Source: Deltaproteobacteria bacterium (lineage in GTDB: Bacteria; Myxococcota_A; UBA9160; JAJDAL01). Taken from it: a stretch of DNA of 64,000 nucleotides. Below are positions 25,535 to 34,150 of the stretch, in pieces. The number at the start of each line of letters is the position of its first letter. Positions within the stretch are counted from its first letter, which is position 1. The DNA is taken from NCBI GenBank assembly GCA_029261875.1, contig JAJDAL010000040.1, forward strand, positions 186,001 to 250,000. Reading direction: 5' to 3'. The translations under genes and the position numbers were made by a program. A model generated the notes under the pieces. That model was not told the DNA's origin, ran no database searches, and saw only the letters and a program-made list of their open reading frames with translations.

Positions 25535-26329
25535 CTATTCGTCCTTGGGTAGTCGGATCTTGAACAGGTCGACGCCGGCGCCACCATCCACACAGAAGAC
25601 TTGACCCGTCACGTAGGAGGCGGCGTCGCTCACGAGAAAGAGCACTGCATTTGCGATATCGCGCTTGCTTCCCACGTACCCGAGCGGGCATGACGCGGCG
25701 GAAATTTCCGGACTCACTTCGGTGAAGCGATCCATTCCCTCGGTCTCCCCGGTAGCGCCGGGCGCGATCGCGTTGACGCGAATTCCGTAGGGACCGAACT
25801 CGACCGCACAACTTCGCGTGAGCGAATCCACACCGGTCTTTGCAGCCGCCACATGGGCCTGGAGCGCGACGCCGACGTTCTGGAACGGCGCGCTGATGTT
25901 CACGATGTGACCGCCGTTCTGCTTCAAATACGCGTCGAAGGCGGCCTTGGTGACGTTGTACGTTCCCCGCAGATCGATATCCACGACCGCCTTGAAGCCG
26001 TTGTAGGAAATCTTGTCGATGGGCGCGGGAAAGTTTCCCGCCGCGTTGTTGACCACGATGTCGAGCCGACCGAAGCGATCGAGTATCCGTCGCAGAACCT
26101 CTTCCACTTGTTCCGGTTCGCGAATGTCCGCAGCCACCCAAAGACACTCCAACCCTTCGGCCTCGAGTTCTTTGGTTGCCGCTTCGAGGTTTCCTTGCTT
26201 TCGGCTCGCGATGCAAAGACGCGCTCCGTGTTGCCCCAGAGTCCGAGCGATCTCTTTTCCGATCCCCGTAGCGCCACCGGTAACCAGCGCCACGCGATCC
26301 GCAAGAAGATTCGGATCGAACGCACTCAT
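25535..26329 (-). CDS. SDR, 2,4-dienoyl-CoA reductase-like
   Basis: A 264-residue short-chain dehydrogenase. ALVTGGATGIGKEIA is the NADP-binding motif and NNAAGNFP is the signature of DECR-type 2,4-dienoyl-CoA reductases rather than general SDRs. The usual YxxxK is missing its Tyr (QAHVAAAKTG); this also fits DECR2-type enzymes, which use other residues. It ends with an Asp/Lys-rich tail. A role in oxidation of unsaturated fatty acids is likely. Confidence 0.82.
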   Translation of the reverse strand: MSAFDPNLLADRVALVTGGATGIGKEIARTLGQHGARLCIASRKQGNLEAATKELEAEGLECLWVAADIREPEQVEEVLRRILDRFGRLDIVVNNAAGNFPAPIDKISYNGFKAVVDIDLRGTYNVTKAAFDAYLKQNGGHIVNISAPFQNVGVALQAHVAAAKTGVDSLTRSCAVEFGPYGIRVNAIAPGATGETEGMDRFTEVSPEISAASCPLGYVGSKRDIANAVLFLVSDAASYVTGQVFCVDGGAGVDLFKIRLPKDE

Positions 26330-26983
26330 CTAGCTGTCGAAGACGCCGAGAACGCCGCCGCTCCCCTGATTGTTCTCGAAAAAATCGAAATCGATGCTGA
26401 TCGCCGCCCCGAGTAGCACGGCCCGCTCGTCGGTCGTCCACCCGAAGTGACCGAAATCCACGCTGAACGTATCCGCATCCGTGAAGATCTCCCTCAGCGC
26501 TCCCTTCCACTTCTTTGAGATCGTGGCCTCGCGATGGCCGTCCGCTCCCGCCACGGGAAACGTCCATAGACGCCAGCGCGGGCTCTTGATGCTCGCAAAC
26601 ACGCGCTCGGTCGCGTCCAACAGATCGTATCGTTTGTAGATCACACCGAAGCGCCGCCGCACGTTCCCCAACACACGACCGTGCTCATCCTCGATCTTCA
26701 GCGTGGAGAACAGAAAGAAGAAGGGCCGCGTCAGCGAGAGTCGGTGAGCCCCCTGCGCATCGGTCACGCGCACGTCGAAGGGTCGATGCGAACGGAGAAA
26801 GGCCCGTCGGATGAAGTCACCGGCACCGCCCGCGCGCTCGAGAATCAGACCCAGCTGGGTCTGCTGCGCGTCGAAGATGGCGTATTGGTTCTTCGTCTCC
26901 CAATCGATCAGGATCTCGGCGAGCTCTTTTTTCTGTTGAATGAAGAGCTGCGAATGGCCATCGAGTAAGGCGCTGAGACTCAT
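26330..26983 (-). CDS. Phospholipid scramblase-like (LURP/Tubby-fold) protein
   Basis: A 217-residue protein whose pattern (AFLRSHRPFDVRVTDAQG followed by FFFLFSTLKIEDEHGRVLG and VFASIKSPRWRLW) fits the bacterial members of the scramblase/LURP1 family. The function in bacteria is unknown. The start overlaps the upstream gene by 4 bp (ATGA), and the stop directly abuts the SDR start, so these are co-transcribed. Confidence 0.78.
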   Translation of the reverse strand: MSLSALLDGHSQLFIQQKKELAEILIDWETKNQYAIFDAQQTQLGLILERAGGAGDFIRRAFLRSHRPFDVRVTDAQGAHRLSLTRPFFFLFSTLKIEDEHGRVLGNVRRRFGVIYKRYDLLDATERVFASIKSPRWRLWTFPVAGADGHREATISKKWKGALREIFTDADTFSVDFGHFGWTTDERAVLLGAAISIDFDFFENNQGSGGVLGVFDS

Positions 26984-27459
26984 ACCGGTTCCTCGAGGAG
27001 GGATTCGAGGAACGCTGCGTTCGCGATCTCGAGTTCGACACAACTCCGAAAGACATCACGAAAGCGGGGATCCGTCGCCGCGTCGGAGAATGCGGTCCAA
27101 GAAGCCGCCCCCGCGCGCTCCCCGGCGGCCTGAATGCGAAACTGTTCGTCCAAAGGACGTTGACCGAAAACGGAATCGTTGAGGTTCGCCAGATCGGGAT
27201 TCTCGTCCAATATCCGTTGTTGCACTTCGACGGCCGCAGGATCGAGGCTCTCGACGCGACGCGCAATTTCATCTTCGCGTTGCGCGCAGGCCAATAATCC
27301 CGCCTTCACCGATGGATCCAGGTGCTGCTCGGACCAACCCCGATAGCGAATGGCGGCCGACCGCTCGGCGGCAGCGAGCAGAAACGGCCGGTGGTGTTTG
27401 GCGACCCGTGCGAACAGGGGAGCCAGAAGCTTGGCGATGTTCGGAAGTTCTTCTGCCAT
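26980..27459 (-). CDS. Hypothetical helical protein
   Basis: A 159-residue, mostly helical soluble protein without recognised domain. It contains one unpaired Cys-bearing ACAQRED segment, and no signal or membrane helix. It overlaps the scramblase-like gene by 4 bp and is probably translationally coupled to it. Confidence 0.6.
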   Translation of the reverse strand: MAEELPNIAKLLAPLFARVAKHHRPFLLAAAERSAAIRYRGWSEQHLDPSVKAGLLACAQREDEIARRVESLDPAAVEVQQRILDENPDLANLNDSVFGQRPLDEQFRIQAAGERAGAASWTAFSDAATDPRFRDVFRSCVELEIANAAFLESLLEEPV

Positions 27460-27551
27460 GACTCAGGCGTGAAAGAGTAGCCCCTCGGTCACTCAACGCG
27501 AACGGGCCCCCTTCGCCTCGCGTTTCCGAAGGCGGATTCTCGGGCGAACGG

Positions 27552-28133
27552 TCAAGACGCCGTCGCGCGAACCATCGCCGCAAGCGAATCGCGAGCGAAG
27601 CGGCCCTGCAGGTGCCGGGCGTAGGGGTAACCGACCTTCGAAAGCAACTTCTCGGGGCGCGAGAAAGCCAAGAGGTCGTACTCCACGGCATCGGTCGCTC
27701 GGTCGTGTCGAACGAGAAAACGCTCTTCTCCGCTGGCGGCGTGGTCCGGAAGCGTCCCATAGGCGAAACCAAAGCAGTCGACGTCCCCCTCTTCTTCGAC
27801 GCGATACACCACGCGACACAGGTTCAAGGACCAAACGCCCAGCAAGCGAACCAACACCCCCACCGTCGTACCAACGCGAATCTCCGATTCCCCTCCGCAC
27901 ATACGGACCCAGCCCACGGAGAACATCTCCCAGGCGAGTACGGCTCGCTTGGCCATTTCGAACGTGGCGCGCCCTCTCCCGAGCGCAACGCGGTTGTGGT
28001 CGACCACATACCCTTCGATCGAATCGTCGAGCGTGCGGGTCGCGCCGACCGCGGCATAGGAGAACGGATCTTCTGCGTGGGCGGCGAGGCAAGACCGGAT
28101 TCGCGAATCGGACGGTTCGGTGAGCGAGTACAT
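27552..28133 (-). CDS. DUF1990 family protein
   Basis: A 193-residue protein. GRGRATFEMAKRAVLAWEMF with GWVRM, and later CRVVYRVEEEGDVDCFGFAYG, match DUF1990, a family of unknown function found in plants and bacteria. ATG 28133. It lies 8 bp after a small membrane gene. Confidence 0.82.
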   Translation of the reverse strand: MYSLTEPSDSRIRSCLAAHAEDPFSYAAVGATRTLDDSIEGYVVDHNRVALGRGRATFEMAKRAVLAWEMFSVGWVRMCGGESEIRVGTTVGVLVRLLGVWSLNLCRVVYRVEEEGDVDCFGFAYGTLPDHAASGEERFLVRHDRATDAVEYDLLAFSRPEKLLSKVGYPYARHLQGRFARDSLAAMVRATAS

Positions 28134-28141
28134 GTCTCGAG

Positions 28142-28609
28142 CTAACGCGACACGCGGCCGACGGCCCAAACCGCACACGCAAACGAAGCGCCGCCAATCG
28201 CCGTTCGAAGCCACTGCCACAGTTCCCAGCGCGCGAGCTCCTCCGGAATCGCCGCCACTGAGATCGTGGCTTGGGCGAACGAGGCGTTGACGTCCTTGAA
28301 ATACAACGGGAAGAGGATCAGGACCGCGACGGAGAACAGCGCGGCCGCCAGGAGCGCCCCACCCCCCTTGCGCGACCCAAGGCGGTCGCCCCCAGCCGCC
28401 GCGATGGCGAGCACCGCCCCGCTGATCTGCAGAGGCGCGAAAAAATCCACCAGCAGCGCGGCGTGTTCGCCGTACCACAGCAGAAAGGCCTCGGGCGCGA
28501 GCCCTCGCCAATACGGCACGAGGACCTCGACTTCCGCCAGCATGGCCCCAGCCGAAAGACCGAGTACGATTGTTGCGGTAAACGTTGCGATTCTCGAAAA
28601 GAGTTCCAT
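28142..28609 (-). CDS. Four-helix membrane protein (DUF1772-like)
   Basis: A 155-residue membrane protein with about four helices; the N-terminal segment TATIVLGLSAGAMLAEV resembles DUF1772/anthrone-oxygenase-type proteins. Function unknown. It forms a pair with the DUF1990 gene, and is divergent from the DUF2087 gene. Confidence 0.6.
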   Translation of the reverse strand: MELFSRIATFTATIVLGLSAGAMLAEVEVLVPYWRGLAPEAFLLWYGEHAALLVDFFAPLQISGAVLAIAAAGGDRLGSRKGGGALLAAALFSVAVLILFPLYFKDVNASFAQATISVAAIPEELARWELWQWLRTAIGGASFACAVWAVGRVSR

Positions 28610-28661
28610 GGGTCAATTCTGTGGAACTCCCGTCCACGCTTCAAGGCAACACGGGTCTGGA

Positions 28662-29072
28662 ATGATCTCCGTCGAAGAATTCATCGAACGCTTGTGTCTC
28701 GTCGGAGCGGACCGCGGCCCGCGCGGATTTCCGCGAAAACTGCGAGACCGCCAGATCCTGATGAAGAGTTTCTTGATGCTTCTCGACAGCGATCGGGCCT
28801 ACACGGAAAAGGAAATCAACCGATCGATCCAAAAATGGAGCCGGGAGGTCGTTCCCGCTGTCGCGACGGACCACGTGACCATCCGTCGTTTCCTCGTCGA
28901 CTACGGCCACTTGGACCGGACACCCGACGGCGGATCCTACCGAGTCGGATTTCCCTCGGGCGCGCTGATATTCGACCTGGAAGTCGATGACATCGACGTT
29001 CGCGCGACGATTGCCGCCTACGTGGACGAACAAGCGCGCCGACGACGCGCGAGGCGGCCGAAGACCTCCTAA
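28662..29072 (+). CDS. DUF2087-containing protein
   Basis: A 136-residue protein with the DUF2087 core FPRKLRDRQILMKSFLMLLD and EKEINRSIQKW plus a DHVTIRRFLVDYGHLDRTPDGGSY segment, a winged-helix-like domain often at the C-terminus of small regulators. It may bind nucleic acid. It is convergent with the O-methyltransferase gene with a 4-bp overlap. Confidence 0.82.
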   Translation: MISVEEFIERLCLVGADRGPRGFPRKLRDRQILMKSFLMLLDSDRAYTEKEINRSIQKWSREVVPAVATDHVTIRRFLVDYGHLDRTPDGGSYRVGFPSGALIFDLEVDDIDVRATIAAYVDEQARRRRARRPKTS

Positions 29073-29755
29073 GCGTCCCCCTCTGCCGAATCCTCGAGAA
29101 CGAGAGCCATTGCGAACCCGTCGTATCCCTTGTTTCCGACGGTCTGAAGCGCCGTGGCGCTGACACGGGGTTCCGCGGCGATCATCGCGTTCATGCGCCG
29201 CACGCCCTGCACGTTCGGGTCTGGACTTCCCTCTTCGATCACCTGTCCGTCTCGAATGACGTTGTCGATGACGATCAGCGTCCCGCTCCGCGAGAGCCGC
29301 AGCGCCCATTCGAAATAGACGGGGTTACTCGGCTTGTCGGCATCAATGAAGATGAGATCGAAGCGCCTCTGCTCGTCGGCCAGGGCCGGTAGCGAGTCGA
29401 GCGCAGCCCCCACCCGAACGTCGACGCGCGGCGCGAACCCGGCGCGCTCGATATTCCGTTTGGCCACTTCTGCGTGCGTGGCGTCGGATTCGAGCGTCAC
29501 GAGATCCCCGCTCGGGGAAAGCGATCGAGCCAGCCACAGCGTGCTGTATCCCCCGAGCGTTCCGATCTCCAAGATGGAGCGAGCCCCGTGAATCTTCGCC
29601 AACAGGAAGAGGAACTTGCCCTGGGTCGGAGAGACGTCGTGCGCGGGCAATCCGGCACGGGCGTTCTCGCGCAGGACGGCTTCCATGACCGCGTCCGGTC
29701 CCAACAACTGATCGCCGAGGTACCGGTCCACGGCGGCCCAACGCTCCCGGCCCAT
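29069..29755 (-). CDS. O-methyltransferase (family 3, catechol/caffeoyl-CoA type)
   Basis: A 228-residue SAM-dependent O-methyltransferase. Motif I is ILEIGTLGGYSTLWLA, and the metal/substrate site is in LIFIDADKPSNPVY with VIDNVIRDGQV, the DxD...DN pattern of the catechol-like group. It probably methylates a catechol-type hydroxyl. ATG 29755 begins near MGRERWAAVDRYL, the usual family N-terminus. Confidence 0.92.
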   Translation of the reverse strand: MGRERWAAVDRYLGDQLLGPDAVMEAVLRENARAGLPAHDVSPTQGKFLFLLAKIHGARSILEIGTLGGYSTLWLARSLSPSGDLVTLESDATHAEVAKRNIERAGFAPRVDVRVGAALDSLPALADEQRRFDLIFIDADKPSNPVYFEWALRLSRSGTLIVIDNVIRDGQVIEEGSPDPNVQGVRRMNAMIAAEPRVSATALQTVGNKGYDGFAMALVLEDSAEGDA

Positions 29756-29804
29756 CGATCCCCTTTCCTTCGACGATCTCGCGTCGCGATTCGCCGTACG
29801 CCTT

Positions 29805-30434
29805 CTACAAGCGCTTCTCGTAAAACGCACGACCGGGTGTGCCGGTGACGGCCTCGTATCCCGCGACCGTCTTCACCGACACCCGCCGAAAGCCCTCTTT
29901 CTCGTAGAGGAGACGCGCGCGATTCGCCAATGCGGTCGTGAGATTCAATCGCGTGCAACCGAGTTCCACGGCCCGTTGCTCCGCATGCCGCAACAAACGG
30001 GTTCCGATACCGCACCCTCGGTGTTCGGGATCCACATGGACTTCCACCACGTGCAGAGACCCTTCGGGAATCGGAAAATCGAGTTGCGTGCGAAGTCGCA
30101 CCCGGCGGATCAGGCCCGGTAGTTCCCAAATCGAGTAGAGGCGAAATGCAATTCCCAAAACCGCGGGGATCTTCGCAAGGGGCACCGGATAATTCACCCC
30201 CGCCCCACGCGCGATGAGGGCGCCGAGCGCTCGCTCACCCGAAACCGCCAAGTAGACCTCGTCCGCGGGCGCCCGTCCCAAACCGAGATGAAACAACTGC
30301 AACGGGAGTTCCTTCGCGCGGCGCAGATCGCCCGTGATTCCGACCGTCTCTGGGGAAGGGTCTCCATAGACGAGACGTCCCACCTCGAAATCGTCCGACG
30401 CCGTAGCGCGTCGAATGGTGGGATCGACAATCAC
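29805..30434 (-). CDS. GNAT family N-acetyltransferase
   Basis: A 209-residue GNAT protein. VVEVHVDPEHRGCGIGTRLL is motif A, and ANRARLLYEKEGFR the motif B end. It has an unusual central insertion with several basic residues (PGLIRRVRLRTQL). GTG 30434 was chosen since it begins the conserved IVDPTIRRATASDD start; it lies 4 bp after the thioredoxin stop, suggesting an operon. Confidence 0.88.
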   Translation of the reverse strand: MIVDPTIRRATASDDFEVGRLVYGDPSPETVGITGDLRRAKELPLQLFHLGLGRAPADEVYLAVSGERALGALIARGAGVNYPVPLAKIPAVLGIAFRLYSIWELPGLIRRVRLRTQLDFPIPEGSLHVVEVHVDPEHRGCGIGTRLLRHAEQRAVELGCTRLNLTTALANRARLLYEKEGFRRVSVKTVAGYEAVTGTPGRAFYEKRL

Positions 30435-30438
30435 GTTG

Positions 30439-30762
30439 CTACTGGACCTTGTCGACCAGGTCGACGAACGCCGACATGGGCCGCGCTCCCACCAACTGCC
30501 CTCGGACATTGCCGCCGGCGAAAATGAGCACGGTCGGCATGGCGCGGATCCCGTAGGCGGCTGAGGTGGCGACGTTCTCGGCCGCGTGCACTTTCACGAC
30601 TTTGAGTTTCCCGACGCGGTCGCGCGCGAGTTCTTGAAGAATCGGCGAAATCTGTCGACAAGCGGGACACGCATCCCCCCAGAAGTCGACCAGAACCGGA
30701 AGCTCGCTCTCCAACACCTCCCGCCCAAAGGATTCATCGGTCACGTCCGGGATCTCGATCAT
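30439..30762 (-). CDS. Thioredoxin-like protein with CPAC active site
   Basis: A 107-residue thioredoxin. The active site is DFWGDACPACRQISPILQEL, i.e. CPAC instead of the standard CGPC, with the cis-Pro in IRAMPTVLIF. The changed dipeptide should raise the redox potential compared with thioredoxin. The ATG at 30762 begins the MIEIPDVTDESF N-terminus. It precedes a GNAT gene by 4 bp. Confidence 0.92.
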   Translation of the reverse strand: MIEIPDVTDESFGREVLESELPVLVDFWGDACPACRQISPILQELARDRVGKLKVVKVHAAENVATSAAYGIRAMPTVLIFAGGNVRGQLVGARPMSAFVDLVDKVQ

Positions 30763-30953
30763 GCGGCCCTCGGTTCTGCGCCAGCGCGCGGTTTCGGCGG
30801 CCGGGAACGGCCGGGGCCAAACCTACCAAAGGAGCACCCACCCGCGTGTCGAGCACCGAGAATCGGCTTTAAAAACAAAGGCTTACTCCCAATCCGCTAG
30901 GTTGGTAAACCGGCGCGGGTCCCAGAACGTCTAAAGCCTGGAGCCATGGGGAG

Positions 30954-31520
30954 GTGAGAACCGCTTTGGGGGCAGGAGCGACAGCGTTGGAAACGGAACG
31001 GCCCGCGGCCGCGTTGGCGCAACGCTTCGAAACGTTCGTCTCGTCGCACCGCGTACGTGCGCACCGCCTGGCCTGGCGACTGGTTGGGGGAGATGCCCAA
31101 GCGGAAGACGTCGTTCAGGAAGCTTTCGTGAAGGCCTACCGCGCGTTGGATCGCTTTCGCGACGATTCGAATCTCAGCACGTGGTTCTACCGGATCCTCG
31201 TCAACGAAGCCCATCGCTTCAATCGCTGGCGTGGGGTGCGGGAGCGGTGGCACGCGCTTTGGGCTGCGGAACCGGACGCCGTACACGCCGACACCCACGG
31301 CGATCCCGCAGTACGGGATCGGATCGCGAATGCGCTCGATCGTCTCAGCCGCTCTCAAAGAGAGGTCTTCATTCTGATTCACTTGGAAGGCATGACGATT
31401 CGAGACACCGCGGAGGTGCTCGAGAAAGCCGAAGGCACCGTGAAGAGCCACCTGCATCGAGCCCTGCAGGTCTTGCGCAAAGAGCTGTCGGACCTGGCGC
31501 CCCAAGGAGGCCGATCGTGA
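30954..31520 (+). CDS. ECF-type RNA polymerase sigma factor
   Basis: A 188-residue sigma-70 ECF factor. Region 2 is visible in LAWRLVGGDAQAEDVVQEAFVKAY through STWFYRILVNEA, and region 4 in RLSRSQREVFILIHLEGM and GTVKSHLHRAL. The anti-sigma-like gene overlaps its stop (31517), and a metal-binding-type periplasmic protein gene follows. GTG 30954 has a GGAG just upstream. The 191-bp spacer from the divergent thioredoxin probably holds its promoter. Confidence 0.92.
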   Translation: MRTALGAGATALETERPAAALAQRFETFVSSHRVRAHRLAWRLVGGDAQAEDVVQEAFVKAYRALDRFRDDSNLSTWFYRILVNEAHRFNRWRGVRERWHALWAAEPDAVHADTHGDPAVRDRIANALDRLSRSQREVFILIHLEGMTIRDTAEVLEKAEGTVKSHLHRALQVLRKELSDLAPQGGRS

Positions 31521-31885
31521 AAGACCCCAAAGACCGTTTCGAAGGCGACGCCGGCGACCAGGGATGGATCGATCGCGTGTCCGCCCACTACGCGCCAACG
31601 CCCCTCACACCCGCGCGGCGGGCGGCCCTCGATCAAGATCTCCGAGAGCGAATCGCCGAACCGCAACGACCCCAATTGTGGATTCCGACGCTCGCCACCG
31701 GATTGGCGGCCCTTCTCGCCTGGGCGGTGTTGTGGCCTTCGCCGGCCCCCATGGCGAACGCGGACGCGAGTTCCTGGTCCTACGAAGTTCTACTTTCGAG
31801 CGACGTCGGCCCCATGGACGACGCCGAGGACTCCTACCTGCCAGAGGACTACGAAATCATCGAAAGCGCATTTCTCGGCGGGTAA
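31517..31885 (+). CDS. Single-pass membrane protein, candidate anti-sigma factor
   Basis: A 122-residue protein: a 60-residue cytoplasmic, acidic-basic N-terminus (WIDRVSAHYAPTPLTPARR), one membrane helix (LATGLAALLAWAVLWPS), and an acidic periplasmic tail of about 40 residues. Its GTG overlaps the TGA of the ECF sigma gene, the usual arrangement for a membrane anti-sigma factor. No ZAS zinc motif is present, so it would be a non-canonical type. Confidence 0.6.
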   Translation: MKDPKDRFEGDAGDQGWIDRVSAHYAPTPLTPARRAALDQDLRERIAEPQRPQLWIPTLATGLAALLAWAVLWPSPAPMANADASSWSYEVLLSSDVGPMDDAEDSYLPEDYEIIESAFLGG

Positions 31886-31964
31886 CGCGTAAACCCGATT
31901 CGGCAGCCGAACGTCCAAAGAGAAGAGCGCACAAGTCCAAACCTCCACGGGAAAGGTCGCAATC

Positions 31965-32597
31965 ATGCTTCGACTCTCATTCTTCACTCTGATCCTTGGG
32001 ATCTCTGTCGGCATGCTGGTTCCGAGCGATGGATCCGCCTGGTCCTTTTTTGGGGGACACCACAGGAAACACGCCGGCCACCCTCCGGATCACCTCATCG
32101 CTGAACACGCTGAGGAACTCGGACTCGACGAGGGCCAGCAGGAGGAGCTGCGTGAACTCCTCGAAGATTCGCGCGAAAACGGTGAGGAACTCCAGGAAGA
32201 GGTCCACGAACGGAAGGAAGAGATGCGCGAGTTGCTTTCCGAAGAGTCCCCGGACGAAGGTGACGTGATGCGGAAAGCCGAAGCGATCGGCCAAGCGGAG
32301 ATCGCGGCCCACAAGAACCGCCTATCCACCATGCTGAAGATCCGGGCTTTGCTCAATCCCGAACAACGCGAGAAACTGTCGGCTCTGCGGGAGAGCATGC
32401 GCGGAAAATACTCCCATTCTCGCAAGGAAGCCTGCAAAGACGATTTGGCGAAGCTCTGCCCCGAAGCCTCGGGACGGTGGGACCGCGTGCGCTGCCTTCA
32501 CGAACACAAGAACGATCTGTCCGAGCAGTGCAATGAGGGGATCCGGTCCGGGCACCGCAAGCACCACCGGGGTCGTCACCACGGAGACGACGACTAG
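31965..32597 (+). CDS. Spy/CpxP-like periplasmic protein with C-terminal Cys-rich (GLG1-type) repeat and His-rich ends
   Basis: A 210-residue exported protein with a signal sequence (MLRLSFFTLILGISVGMLV). Residues 35-145 are charged helices with a HIS-rich FFGGHHRKHAGHPPDH start and a QRE-KLSALRESM segment like the LTxxQ motif of Spy/CpxP. Residues about 148-190 form one Cys_rich_FGFR/GLG1 repeat (ACKDDLAKLC, RVRCLHEHKNDLSEQC). The C-terminus is His-rich (HRKHHRGRHHGDDD). The combination of a chaperone fold, cysteines and histidines suggests metal sensing or metal binding, similar in fold to CnrX/ZraP. It follows the sigma/anti-sigma pair. Confidence 0.75.
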   Translation: MLRLSFFTLILGISVGMLVPSDGSAWSFFGGHHRKHAGHPPDHLIAEHAEELGLDEGQQEELRELLEDSRENGEELQEEVHERKEEMRELLSEESPDEGDVMRKAEAIGQAEIAAHKNRLSTMLKIRALLNPEQREKLSALRESMRGKYSHSRKEACKDDLAKLCPEASGRWDRVRCLHEHKNDLSEQCNEGIRSGHRKHHRGRHHGDDD

Positions 32598-32677
32598 TCC
32601 CGAGGATTCGACGCTGATTCTCCCGCTTCCTTCGAGAGACCTGCCGCAGCCCCAACAGCGCTGCTAGGGTCTCCGCG

Positions 32678-32941
32678 ATGGCGAGCAAGATTGCGGGAAT
32701 CCTGGTCGGTCTCGGCGTGTTGGGCGCCGTGATTTTTTCGACCCTCGACCACGTGCGGGCAACCTGCCAGGTGTGCGTGGAGTTTCAGGGCCGACAACTC
32801 TGCGAGGAGGCCTCCGCCGCGGATCGAGACCAGGCCATCATGCAGGCGATGAATACCGCGTGCGTCCAACTTTCCGCCGGTGTCACCGATGGCATTCAAT
32901 GCAACAACCAGATTCCGCTCTCGACGCAGTGTTCCGAGTGA
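32678..32941 (+). CDS. Small exported Cys-containing protein
   Basis: An 87-residue protein with an N-terminal hydrophobic signal or anchor (residues 5-22) and five cysteines in the mature part (CQVC, LCEE, CVQL, CNNQ, QCSE). Five Cys suggest disulfides. Unknown function; it lies 80 bp after the CpxP-like gene on the same strand and could belong to the same regulon. Confidence 0.65.
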   Translation: MASKIAGILVGLGVLGAVIFSTLDHVRATCQVCVEFQGRQLCEEASAADRDQAIMQAMNTACVQLSAGVTDGIQCNNQIPLSTQCSE

Positions 32942-32978
32942 CTGGAACCGCGGCGATCGCCCAAGGCACGCCGATTCG

Positions 32979-33707
32979 TTAGTTGGATTCCGCGGGTAAC
33001 CCCAGCTCCGCCGAGACCTTCTTCCACCAGCGACGCTGTGCCTCCGGCGCGTACCGGCCCGAAGTATCCTGGTCGAAGCGCGACTGCCGTTCCAAGACTT
33101 CGAGGGCCACTTCGCGAATCAGATTCTGGTTCCTCTGTTCGTAGTCTTTCACCGCCGCACGCGGAGACGCCCCCGCCCCCACGAGGGCCTTGGCCCGACG
33201 ATCCGCTTCGCGCGCTCCGAGTTCGACGATGGCGAAGTGAATCTGCTCGTGCTCCAAGATGTACGCGTCCGGGAAGGGGTGCGTCGCATCATTCCACCAC
33301 GAGCAGGATCGATCCATCTCCGCGTGATAGGACATATTCGCGGGCTTGACGGTGTATCGCCTCGAATCCAGATCGGGCTCGACCTCGACGCGCACGGGTG
33401 GCCCGGGAACCACGTTGGCGCAGGTAAAGGCGCCGAGTTGCTTTGCATGCGCCTCGACTTCCGCGGGCGGAGATTTCGCTTGGAAGTCGTCGCGCGTCAA
33501 CAATCGATACCGAATGGCGTCGCCCGAAACGAGCGTTCCGGGTTTGTGAATTCGAATCCGCGGTTGCGCGTGGTCCGGCAGGTTGGATGCGCGCCCCAGG
33601 ATTCGTTCGGGTCCCGCGCAGGCGTGGAGAGCGAAGGCCACCAGCATGCAACCGATCCATCCCACCCGTCGCTGACCGAAGTACAGCTTGCGGAGTTTCC
33701 GATTCAT
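32979..33707 (-). CDS. DUF922-like lipoprotein with HExxH motif
   Basis: A 242-residue exported protein with a Lys/Arg-rich N-terminus, a hydrophobic segment and ALHACAG, a likely lipobox. The central region has DAYILEHEQIHFAIVELGAREA, an HExxH-type zinc-protease motif as in DUF922 proteins. The family is poorly characterised; a zinc protease in the envelope is plausible. Confidence 0.72.
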   Translation of the reverse strand: MNRKLRKLYFGQRRVGWIGCMLVAFALHACAGPERILGRASNLPDHAQPRIRIHKPGTLVSGDAIRYRLLTRDDFQAKSPPAEVEAHAKQLGAFTCANVVPGPPVRVEVEPDLDSRRYTVKPANMSYHAEMDRSCSWWNDATHPFPDAYILEHEQIHFAIVELGAREADRRAKALVGAGASPRAAVKDYEQRNQNLIREVALEVLERQSRFDQDTSGRYAPEAQRRWWKKVSAELGLPAESN

Positions 33708-34150
33708 GACGGATCGACTTGGGTTCGCAACACCTTCCCCATACTCACTCGGGGTTCCACTTCGTAGCCCAGCTTTTCGTAGAACCGGACGACCGCTTCG
33801 TTTCCCGCGCGAACCTGCAGGTTGAGCTTGGGCGCCCCCAGGGCGCGCAGCCGAATCTCCATTTCTTCTATCATCCTTCGACCGAGGCCCTGGCGCCGCT
33901 CGTCCGGCGCTACGGCCAGGTGGTAGACCCAGCTTCGGACCCCGTCATATCCCCCGAGGACGGTCCCCACTACGACGCCCGCGCGGTCGGACACGAGAAA
34001 CAACTCACTCTGCACGCTCCGTTTGCGCGCGATCACATCGGGCGGTTGGTTGTAACCGGGGTCCTGGCTGAAGACCTCTTCCCAAAGCGCCGCCACCGAT
34101 TCCGAATCCCGATCGACGAACGGACGGACTTCGAAGGTGACCGTCGCCAT
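33704..34150 (-). CDS. GNAT acetyltransferase (YpeA-like)
   Basis: A 148-residue GNAT protein close to YpeA: SWVYHLAVAPDERRQGLGRRMIEE is motif A, and LQVRAGNEAVVRFYEKLGYEVE the C-terminal half. Substrate unknown. It overlaps the DUF922-like start by 4 bp and abuts the GFA-VOC fusion gene. Confidence 0.92.
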   Translation of the reverse strand: MATVTFEVRPFVDRDSESVAALWEEVFSQDPGYNQPPDVIARKRSVQSELFLVSDRAGVVVGTVLGGYDGVRSWVYHLAVAPDERRQGLGRRMIEEMEIRLRALGAPKLNLQVRAGNEAVVRFYEKLGYEVEPRVSMGKVLRTQVDPS

